Shown: one piece after another, positions 1-4,668 of the stretch
How positions within the stretch are numbered: the first letter of the stretch is position 1
How the letters are laid out: each line of letters starts with the position of its first letter
Source of the DNA: Pseudomonadota bacterium
GTDB lineage: Bacteria; Pseudomonadota; Gammaproteobacteria; Steroidobacterales; Rariloculaceae
DNA length: 5,036 bases
Assembly: GCA_009843005.1 (NCBI GenBank)
Contig: VYEH01000013.1
Span: 1 to 5,036 of the forward strand
Direction: 5' to 3'
Program-made: the position numbers and the translations under genes
Notes under the pieces: model-generated
Told to the model about the DNA's origin: nothing
What the model saw: the letters and a program-made list of their open reading frames with translations, nothing else
Databases searched by the model: none

Positions 1-79
1 ACTAAAAACATAATCGCATATTATTATATTTATAGGTCATAAAGAAGTGCAATTTGCGTTTGGTTTCCGACTTGAACAG

Positions 80-110
80 TGACGTCAGCGTCAAAACTTG
101 AGACAGTCTC
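80..110. promoter_or_regulatory. Candidate operator palindromes upstream of the higBA relic
   Basis: Two palindromes lie just before the toxin frame: TGACGTCA at 80-87 and GAGACAGTCTC at 100-110, which has 5-base arms around a central A. HigBA-type operons are usually autorepressed by the antitoxin or the complex binding palindromes over the promoter, so the position fits. The first 60 bases are AT-rich and could hold the promoter, but I see no convincing -35/-10 pair. Binding is inferred from position and symmetry only. Confidence 0.3.
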
Positions 111-113
111 GAC

Positions 114-386
114 GTGAGATTCAAGCACAAGGCATAGCGCCAATTCGCCGCCAAGGACACGGCCAAGGACATCGAACAGGCGATGGCAGGGAAGCTGCTG
201 AATATCCTGTCGGCGCCGGCGGCGGCCACCCGGCCCGGCGAACTGGACAATCCCGCCTGGTGGTTGTATCCACTGATAGGCGATCTGGCCGGACACTGGA
301 GCGTCCGCGTGACGGACAACTGGAGCGTCACCTTCCGCTTTGAGGAAGGCGAGGCCGTGGATATCGACCTCATCGACTACCACTAG
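114..386 (+). pseudogene. higB: HigB-like toxin (RelE/ParE superfamily mRNA interferase), amber-interrupted
   Basis: The frame from GTG 114 to TAG 384-386 reads as a HigB/'plasmid maintenance killer' toxin. It starts with the family-typical RFKHKA, then has an in-frame TAG at 135-137. After that it continues with the rest of the fold: an AKDIEQAMAGKLLNIL helix, the LDNPAWWLYPLIGDLAGHWS region, then VRVTDNWSVTFRF and a terminal DIDYH-like end. HigB toxins cleave mRNA at the ribosome and are usually about 90 residues, which matches 114-386 if the amber codon is ignored. An ATG at 183 could give a 67-residue product, but it would lack the first strand and helix. No good ribosome site precedes GTG 114, so the exact start is uncertain. 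The gene sits directly before the HigA relic in the normal toxin-first order. The family call is strong; inactivity is inferred from the stop codon, and a sequencing error is possible. Confidence 0.8.
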
Positions 387-397
387 CGGGCGTGAAC

Positions 398-690
398 ATG
401 GACCACACCGGCAACGCAAGCCGCGAGCGCGGCAAACTCGCCAACCCCAGTCACCCGGGCGAACTGCCGCGGGACTGGATAGACGGTCACGGCGAGACCG
501 TCACGGCGACTGCCGCGCGGCTGAATATCTGCGGGCGAAGATCAACCGCATTCTGGCTGGACAGGGGCGTATTCCGGTGGGCTTGGCGGTGGACCTGGAG
601 GCCATCGGCTGGTCAACGGCCCGGTTCTGGCTCGCGGCGCAGGCGCAGTTCGACATCGCTCGACTAAAACGCGAGCGCGAAGCCGCCTGA
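398..690 (+). pseudogene. higA: HigA-like antitoxin (HTH/XRE family), frameshifted
   Basis: From ATG 398 (or GTG 392) the frame gives a HigA N-terminus with the hallmark SHPGELPRDWI and then TVTATAARLNI, the first part of the helix-turn-helix. At about 530-531 one base appears missing. The match then continues in the -1 frame with RAKINRILAGQGRI, the second half of the helix-turn-helix, followed by AVDLEAIGWSTARFWLAAQ and FDIARLKRERE, ending at TGA 688-690. Restoring one base (for example TCG for the residual TG) gives a continuous protein of about 97 residues, the usual length of HigA antitoxins. HigA binds and neutralises HigB and represses the operon. The gene starts 5 to 11 bases after the toxin stop, a normal operon spacing. 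Each reading frame alone encodes only half of the domain, so the product is probably non-functional. The family call is confident. Confidence 0.82.
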
Positions 691-796
691 ACCGCTCGAC
701 CAACGTCGATATGGCGGGATACGGGCAGTTCGGGGCGAACGCCGCCAACAGGAAGCACCCCGGCAGGCGGACCGGTCAGAACCGAAAGCGGGCCGT

Positions 797-1135
797 TACG
801 CCGCCTCGGCGCTGCTCTGGAAGGGTCACCCCGATCGCCCGGTTGTACGGGTTGAACGTGAGGTTGTTCCCCTGGACATGGCGGATGAGCGTCGGGCTGG
901 TGTCGTCGTCCGTGGACAGGTCAGCATCAACGGGCTGGAGTCCTTCCGGGCGTCACTCAAGAGACGCTACACGGGTACGTTCGACCAAATCAGCCCGAGG
1001 CACCTGAAACGATACGTGGCGGAGTATTCTGGCCGTCACAATGCCCGGCCGCCGGAAACCATCGACCAGATGCGGGACGTGGCTGGGAACCTTATTGGGA
1101 AGCGGTTGGCTTGCCGTGTGTTGATTGGCCGGTAG
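797..1135 (+). pseudogene. IS1595-family (ISXO2-like) transposase, C-terminal remnant
   Basis: The clearest part runs from about 905 to TAG 1133-1135. It has VRGQ, then INGLESF, then LKRRYTGTFDQISPRHLKRY, the short segment SGRHN, and TIDQMRDV with a terminal GKRLACRVLIG. This is the end of ISXO2-like DDE transposases, where the family reads VRG-x-HTNGxESFW followed by LKR. The Glu of GLESF (codon 938-940) is the third acidic catalytic residue. The conserved Trp after ESF is Arg here, and the His-Thr before Asn is Ser-Ile. A weaker match may reach back to about 797 (YAASALLWKG against the family's Tyr-Thr-Asp region), but the catalytic aspartates and the N-terminal zinc-ribbon part are missing. 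The frame is open back to 668 with no credible start. The only internal ATG, at 878, would give an 85-residue tail. This is a decayed insertion-sequence fragment; I could not find its inverted repeats. Confidence 0.75.
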
Positions 1136-1358
1136 CCTGCTGATCGGGAGGCCGAATCACATACAGGCTATCTTCTATACGCCCGAGTCGGTCGTCTATA
1201 CTGTCGAGGAGTGTTTCCACTGTCGCGGTTCTTTCTCGAAGGTCGCCAACGTCTAGCCTGACCTCTCTGATGTCGGCTTTGACGCTGGCTCTCTCTACAG
1301 GTATGAGTCCCGCGAGAGCGGCCCCGACAGCGAGTATGCCGATCAGCTCCTTGCTCAC
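1092..1358 (-). CDS. Small membrane-anchored coiled-coil protein, hypothetical
   Basis: This minus-strand gene starts at GTG 1358-1356, chosen because GGAG lies six bases upstream of it on the coding strand. A longer version from TTG 1400 lacks such a site. The 88-residue product opens with a hydrophobic helix at about residues 5-19 (LIGILAVGAALAGLI), the only membrane segment. From about 25 to 65 there is a charged, heptad-like helix (VKADIREVRLDVGDLRER onward, then LLDSIDDRLGRIEDSL), consistent with a coiled coil. A polar, probably unstructured tail follows. Many bacterial genomes carry short proteins opening SKELIGILAVG followed by such a helix; their role is unknown to me, and holin-associated or envelope-scaffold roles are only guesses. 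The final 14 codons (below 1136) are read antisense to the transposase remnant, so the tail may have been replaced by the insertion. A weak promoter candidate is TTGAGA/TAATGA with an 18-base spacer (complement of 1404-1433). Confidence 0.68.
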   Translation of the reverse strand: MSKELIGILAVGAALAGLIPVERASVKADIREVRLDVGDLRERTATVETLLDSIDDRLGRIEDSLYVIRPPDQQATGQSTHGKPTASQ

Positions 1359-1661
1359 TTTTGTCTCCGTGACCACGGCGGACCTCTCGTCAACTGTCAA
1401 GACTCATTACAGTGTCGAAAAGTGCTTTCTCAAGTGGTGAATAAGCTGTGGATTGAATCGGTCTAATCAATTCAAGCCCCACGGTGGTATATTGCGCAGG
1501 CGGTATAGTGCGGGGACACCCAAGGTCGGGTTATCTGCTGAATGCAACAGTCTGTAACCGGCTTGTGGTAGCTCCCCGTAGCCAGGCGAACAGGCAGGAA
1601 TGTCTCGCTCTGCGCGATATCGCAATGGCCCGAAGCCGTTGCGGATCGGTCCAAACAGGTG

Positions 1662-1697
1662 AACCCCGGGCAAGGTCGAATCTCGACCGGGGTTTTT
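1662..1697 (+). terminator. Terminator-like hairpin 1
   Basis: AACCCC (1662-1667) can pair with GGGGTT (1689-1694), and inside it GGTCGA (1674-1679) pairs with TCGACC (1683-1688) around a three-base loop. The left side has a six-base bulge (1668-1673). A run of five T follows from 1693. It could end a small RNA beginning near 1510. It is not preceded by an identifiable plus-strand gene, which makes a stand-alone RNA or an attenuator more likely than an ordinary gene-end terminator. Confidence 0.5.
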
Positions 1698-1705
1698 GCC
1701 GCGCT

Positions 1706-1837
1706 CATGGGAGGTTAAGGGTAACCCGCGCGACGGTTGCCCAAGGTCGCAGAGTAACTGTGTAATCGTTGTCTCTCGATCCTCCCATGGCGCCTTGTCC
1801 CGTCACGGCAGAACCGTGTCGGGTTTTTTATGGGAGG
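1706..1837 (+). promoter_or_regulatory. Candidate RNA switch: competing anti-Shine-Dalgarno pairings
   Basis: CATGGGAGG (1706-1714) is perfectly complementary to CCTCCCATG (1781-1789). The same central segment, CCTCCCAT (1781-1788), is also perfectly complementary to ATGGGAGG (1830-1837), which contains the ribosome site of the gene starting at 1844. Two further G-U pairs could extend the second stem. The pairings are mutually exclusive: one hides the ribosome site, the other frees it. The loop of the hiding stem contains terminator hairpin 2. A small GGTTA/TAACC hairpin (1713-1726) overlaps the first segment. Function is inferred from complementarity; no known riboswitch class is recognised. 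Confidence 0.45.
1799..1829 (+). terminator. Intrinsic terminator/attenuator hairpin 2 just before the 1844 gene
   Basis: CCCG (1799-1802) and CACGG (1804-1808) pair with CCGTG (1814-1818) and CGGG (1820-1823), with one T-T mismatch and a five-base loop. Six T follow at 1824-1829. This is a textbook Rho-independent shape. It ends only three bases before a Shine-Dalgarno site (1832-1837), so it would block transcription into the following gene. That placement is typical of attenuation. Confidence 0.65.
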
Positions 1838-1843
1838 TTGCTT

Positions 1844-2470
1844 GTGGAAACTCGCTCAGGCGCTCTGTTTTGTTCTCTGATGTATCTATTTCTGTGTGAT
1901 GGTGTTTATGCTCAGGGACTGGACGATGATTGGGCCTATCTATTGGATAGGTCTCGATGCGGTCAGCGTCTGGAAACGCTGGAGGAATATGAGGATGCCA
2001 TTTACGGCCACGCCCTACGTCCTACGTACGAAACCGAGCACGAGCACATCTGCGAGAAGATCAGGCGGGACGCGGGTATCTTGTATTGCCATATTGAAGC
2101 TGCGGCCACGGCCGGTCTTGGGTTAACGCGCTCAGCCCTCCAAGGCGTCCCTGAGCAGGGCAATGTCCCCCGTGTTGTCGCTAATGCCATGCGAGACGAC
2201 CCCAATCAAGTTGGCGGTGAGGAGGCCAGGCAACAAAACATTGATAATGCGTGGTTTCTAGTTGACCGAGCGATGGGTCGGTATCGCGTTATAGAAGAAA
2301 CGCTGGACTACGCTCTTCCTCTCTTTGAAACCGAAATCAGCAAGCTGTCCGATCTTGGATGCACAAACCCGACAAAAACATACACAGGAATGTGGAACGC
2401 CTTCTTGCTGGACTCACCTTCCTCTGTGCAGGAACTTCTAGACGGGCGCACTCGGCTTAATATCCAGTAG
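1844..2470 (+). CDS. Exported protein of unknown function with four mature cysteines
   Basis: The start is GTG 1844, set by GGGAGG at 1832-1837 six bases upstream. A longer frame from 1769 would place terminator 2 inside the gene and lacks a ribosome site. The 208-residue product begins with a Sec-type signal peptide: Arg4, a hydrophobic stretch at about 7-18 (ALFCSLMYLFLC), and a likely cut after Ala23 (VYA|Q). The mature part is acidic and predicted mostly helical. Its four cysteines (Cys39, Cys70, Cys82, Cys173) could form two disulfides in the periplasm. Other visible blocks are LETLEEYEDAIYG (43-55), a small Ala/Gly-rich stretch (86-93), and NIDNAWFLVDRAMGRYRVIEE (132-152, shown only to its charged end). 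I recognise no family or catalytic motif. No gene follows in a tight operon. Expression is probably controlled by the structured leader. Codon use looks less GC-biased than the nuclease gene downstream. Confidence 0.75.
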   Translation: METRSGALFCSLMYLFLCDGVYAQGLDDDWAYLLDRSRCGQRLETLEEYEDAIYGHALRPTYETEHEHICEKIRRDAGILYCHIEAAATAGLGLTRSALQGVPEQGNVPRVVANAMRDDPNQVGGEEARQQNIDNAWFLVDRAMGRYRVIEETLDYALPLFETEISKLSDLGCTNPTKTYTGMWNAFLLDSPSSVQELLDGRTRLNIQ

Positions 2471-2489
2471 GCCTGATAAGCTACTGACT

Positions 2490-2503
2490 TTAAAGAACTT
2501 TAA
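2490..2503. repeat. Palindrome TTAAAG-AA-CTTTAA
   Basis: Six-base arms flank a two-base centre, giving a perfect 14-base palindrome. The same bases also form a direct repeat, ACTTTAA at 2487-2493 and 2497-2503, with a ten-base period (one helical turn). This is the kind of site a dimeric repressor binds. It lies 20 bases after the exported-protein stop in an AT-rich patch, and no regulator is encoded in the window to pair it with. Confidence 0.35.
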
Positions 2504-2718
2504 TGCTTGTAGTCCGTAAAATAATAGCAATATTTCATGGTGTTATCGAAGCCTTTGCTTCAGTCTCAGACGATGGTCGTTTACGTCCGCGTGCACCCTC
2601 TACACTGCTCGACAAAGTACCATCCGTGCCCGTTCGCAAAACGCTGGCGGTACAAGTAAGTTCTGAGGAGATTTATCGGCTGAATTGCCGGTGAACACCT
2701 GTTGACCGCTAGACCCTC

Positions 2719-3024
2719 ATGACGGTGTTTCGACGGGCGGAGCGTTGCCCGGTCCAACGCCACTGTCTACGGCCACGGTCAACCTTGTCCGTTAGTGGTC
2801 GTATCGGCAGGAAGCGGCCGGTCCGAACCTTGGTGCCGCGCGTCGACAGAGGAGATCCAAGCGCTGACGAGATTTCTGAGGATTGGCGTCTGCCGCCTAT
2901 CGCAGTCCGGGGTATTCGGGAAGCGGCTGCTGTCCCGGCGATGGCAAACCCCGCCCGTTCGGTGAAGTTGTCACCCCAATCGGACGTAGGGCAAACGGAC
3001 GACGCGTTCAGGCGAGAGAGGTAA
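2719..3024 (+). pseudogene. Possible DUF433-type antitoxin remnant
   Basis: In this 101-codon frame, residues 27-70 read GRIGRKRPVRTLVPRVDRGD, then ADEISEDWRLPPIAV and REA. DUF433 proteins share a pattern of Gly-x-Pro-Val, a short strand, then 'GD-x-x-(D/E)-E-I-x-E-D-(Y/W)-x-L' and a second recognition-like helix ending in a short Ala-rich stretch. The spacing here fits that pattern. DUF433 proteins are usually small antitoxins paired with PIN-like DUF5615 toxins. The residues before 27 and after 75 look unrelated, no ribosome site precedes ATG 2719, and no toxin follows. I read it as a decayed fragment. The match is by memory of the motif only, so it may be coincidental; an open frame also exists antisense to it. 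Confidence 0.3.
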
Positions 3025-3062
3025 TCTGTCATAGCTGTCCGAAGTTATGGATTGGCTAAGCC

Positions 3063-4340
3063 ATGATGGTCCTTCCGGTTCTGCATCGTGAATTGAACAG
3101 AGTAGAAGGAATCGTGAATCTGATCGGACGGATAAAGTCGGACGCGAAGTTTCGCAGGAAAATCGACGCCACGTTTGCCCGCCCGGTGCGCGATGCGGGC
3201 AGAGCCCGACTGGCGGATCCTCCTCAGCCGTCGTCGCGAAGCGGTACCGTGTACCGGCCTGGTCGTGTCGGAACGGCGTTCGACTATGTGATTCGACTGG
3301 TTTTACGCCATCGAAATCCGGACGCTGACGCATCCGAGGTTCCCTGGGTGGCCGAACGTGCTCTCGTGAAGAGAGAATTGAAGCTGGATGTCCGGAACGG
3401 TGAAGAAACTCGCGACGAAATACGACATGCGCTGCGCGACGGATACCGATGGAGGGTATCGGAGGCAGGGCTCGACTGCATGTCGGTGAACTCTGGGCTC
3501 TCTCATCCGGACAATCCCTGGCTACGCAATATGGAAAAACCGGGCCCTCGGGCAGCGCATTGTATGGGTAACCTCAAGGTACATGACAGATGGTTGGCGC
3601 AGTGCTTGCGCGAGAACATGACGTTTGAGGAGATAGTTGAGGCACTCTTCGTGAGTCTTTGCGAACACCGGCAGCGGATTTCTGTTTATCGTGCGGCAAT
3701 CATGGATGCTCGCAGACTTGGTGAGCGCTTTGTGCGCACCGGGAACTTTTCCGCCCGTATCGCGGAACTGCTGCTGAAAGTGTCCAACTTGGACCTGCTC
3801 TACCGCCCGAGTGGCGCCAATTTTCTCCCGCCCGATGTGGACCGTGTCTTTGTGGAGGCGATCCCGAAAGAGGAAGTCCTCGATCTGCTGACGTTGTACA
3901 GGGCCATTCCCGATGATTTGTTTCGTGGCGAGAGCATCTGGTTGAACCCGGACCTCTCCGTACTGAACAAGGAAATCCGTCCGGAGCCGCGCGGGTTGGT
4001 GGCCGGCGGTGTCAAAGCAGATGCAGACTTGATCGTGGACGATCTGCTGATTGACATAAAGACCACGGGGGATCGGATAACACCGACGCTGCCGCTGCAG
4101 GACTTCTGTCAGTTGATGAGCTACTTTGCGCTCACGGAGCTTGCCGGCACGCATCGGATCCGTAGGTTGGGCGTCTACTATGCCCGCTACGGATATCTGT
4201 TGGAGTTCCCGGTTCCGCGTGCGCGTCCGGGATCTGGCGTTCGCTCCGCTTTTTTGGAGTGGTTCAGGAAGACGATGGGAATTGACAAGCGGCGCGTACC
4301 GAGATTCAACCTGAAGCCTGCATTACCGATACTTCCGTAG
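3063..4340 (+). CDS. RecB/Cas4-like PD-(D/E)XK nuclease-fold protein, uncharacterised
   Basis: This is an intact 425-residue frame with no signal peptide or membrane segment, so a cytoplasmic protein. The C-terminal domain carries the nuclease signature: KADADLIVDD (318-327, Asp320/Asp322), then LLIDIKTT (328-335, Asp331-x-Lys333), then QLMSY (350-354). This is the D...DxK...QxxxY order seen in RecB, AddB and Cas4-type nucleases, followed by a strand (RRLGVYYARYGYLLEF, 367-382) and a helix. The N-terminal half (about 65-81, RPGRVGTAFDYVIRLVL, and 190-240) is helical with no known domain. I recall hypothetical proteins with the same GTAFDY...ADADL...IDIKTT layout, but no assigned function. ATG 3063 is the first start after an in-frame TAA at 3057 and lacks a clear ribosome site. 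GTG 3114, after AAGGA with a short spacer, is an alternative. All core acidic/Lys residues are present, so activity is plausible. The Mrr-like gene lies 318 bases downstream in the same direction. Confidence 0.9.
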   Translation: MMVLPVLHRELNRVEGIVNLIGRIKSDAKFRRKIDATFARPVRDAGRARLADPPQPSSRSGTVYRPGRVGTAFDYVIRLVLRHRNPDADASEVPWVAERALVKRELKLDVRNGEETRDEIRHALRDGYRWRVSEAGLDCMSVNSGLSHPDNPWLRNMEKPGPRAAHCMGNLKVHDRWLAQCLRENMTFEEIVEALFVSLCEHRQRISVYRAAIMDARRLGERFVRTGNFSARIAELLLKVSNLDLLYRPSGANFLPPDVDRVFVEAIPKEEVLDLLTLYRAIPDDLFRGESIWLNPDLSVLNKEIRPEPRGLVAGGVKADADLIVDDLLIDIKTTGDRITPTLPLQDFCQLMSYFALTELAGTHRIRRLGVYYARYGYLLEFPVPRARPGSGVRSAFLEWFRKTMGIDKRRVPRFNLKPALPILP

Positions 4341-4357
4341 CGCTGTTGCCGAAACTA

Positions 4358-4397
4358 GGCAGAAGACCGACTGCCTGCCAAAGCTGACGGCGGCAGG
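4358..4397 (+). other. Tandem competing hairpins after the nuclease gene
   Basis: GGCAG (4358-4362) can pair with CTGCC (4371-4375). CCTGCC (4374-4379) can pair with GGCAGG (4392-4397). The two share bases, so only one can form fully at a time. No T run follows (TTAACT), so this is a weak terminator at best; RNA processing or stability is an alternative role. It starts 18 bases after the nuclease stop codon. Confidence 0.35.
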
Positions 4398-4413
4398 TTA
4401 ACTGGATGTCCAA

Positions 4414-4668
4414 ATGACAGCAAATCTTCGTGTGGGCGATTCTGTTAAGAAACGATTAAGGTTTCAGATTGTAGGTGAAATTGTGACTTGTGGATATTCA
4501 ATCGCAACGAAGCGGATCATGTATCACTAGAAATGGCTAGGGACCAAGTCAATTAATTCACAGAGTGTATTCAACTATCTGTCAGTGGTCTGCGTTACGG
4601 TCTACCGCGACCGAGAGTGTACCGGCCTGGAGCGCGAGAAGGACAAGAGGTTGCATCAATGGACATAA
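4414..4668 (+). pseudogene. Small SH3/KOW-like ORF with an internal amber codon
   Basis: From ATG 4414 the frame encodes MTANLRVGDSVKKR, then FQIVGEIV, and meets TAG at 4528-4530 after 38 codons. The same frame is then open for another 45 codons, starting KWLGTKSINS, and stops at TAA 4666-4668. Patterns like 'VGD-x-V...VGEIV...(V/R)KW..GT..I....L' are typical of small SH3/KOW-like barrels. The match crosses the amber codon: KW plus GTKSIN looks like the fourth strand and loop. This suggests one gene of about 84 residues with a nonsense mutation. If read through, it overlaps the start of the Mrr-like gene by ten bases (4659-4668), the usual sign of a translationally coupled operon. No strong ribosome site is visible before 4414. 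A 38-residue product may be made instead. The fold assignment is by eye and weak; the overlap and the open frame are direct observations. Confidence 0.4.
4645..4650 (+). promoter_or_regulatory. Ribosome binding site of the Mrr-like gene
   Basis: AAGAGG lies eight bases before ATG 4659. It decides the start, because the conserved family opening (Asn-Trp, then Arg-Pro-Leu-Asn-Gly) begins right after this ATG. Confidence 0.6.

Larger units (their letters stand above)
1401..1843 (+). other. Structured non-coding region and likely 5' leader of the 1844 gene
   Basis: No convincing protein is encoded here; the open frames lack ribosome sites and family features. From the left it holds TTGAAT/ATTCAA, an inverted repeat at 1453-1458 and 1470-1475. 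An imperfect 16-base tandem repeat follows at 1484-1515 (12 of 16 identical; cores GGTATATTGCG and GGTATAGTGCG). The motif CAAGGTCG occurs at 1521, 1671 and 1742. A hairpin with arms GCAATGGC (1622) and GCCGTTGC (1634) is present, then two terminator-like hairpins and the complementary segments described separately. TATATT and TATAGT within the tandem repeat resemble -10 boxes, but no good -35 box is correctly spaced. Confidence 0.5.
2471..3062. other. Stretch without a confident gene
   Basis: Between the exported protein and the nuclease gene I find no intact, recognisable gene. A palindrome sits at 2490-2503 and a weak DUF433-like fragment at about 2797-2928. A 63-codon frame from ATG 2503 (to 2694) has no good ribosome site, and its product (VRKIIAIFHGVIEAFASV near the start) matches nothing I know. 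No clear terminator follows the TAG at 2468-2470, though TGA and TAA codons come shortly after it. Confidence 0.5.

Noticed and set aside
1674..1688. tRNA T-arm-like sequence (GGTCGAATCTCGACC)
   Set aside because: No acceptor stem, D-arm or anticodon arm fits around it; it is the tip of terminator hairpin 1.
1484..1765. 93-codon plus-strand ORF in the leader region
   Set aside because: It has no ribosome site, crosses terminator hairpin 1, and its product is arginine-rich without any known pattern.
1769..1843. N-terminal extension of the exported protein from ATG 1769
   Set aside because: It would put the terminator hairpin inside the gene and bury the signal peptide. GTG 1844 has GGGAGG at good spacing.
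1401..1843. CRISPR array, retron or tmRNA in the structured region
   Set aside because: The repeats are too short and irregular for CRISPR, no reverse transcriptase gene is present, and no tmRNA ends or tag frame can be found.
2709..3032. 107-codon open frame on the minus strand
   Set aside because: It is antisense to the DUF433-like fragment, shows no recognisable domain or signal, and has only a weak GGA upstream. It is probably a GC-driven shadow.
3522..4154. 210-codon open frame on the minus strand
   Set aside because: It lies entirely antisense to the intact nuclease gene, whose active-site motifs are clear. A shadow frame.
135..4530. TAG recoded as a sense codon, suggested by two in-frame TAGs (135-137 and 4528-4530) interrupting otherwise open frames
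   Set aside because: TAG also serves as the apparent true stop of the exported-protein gene (2468-2470) and the RecB-like gene (4338-4340), each at a sensible protein end. Two nonsense mutations in relic genes are the simpler explanation.
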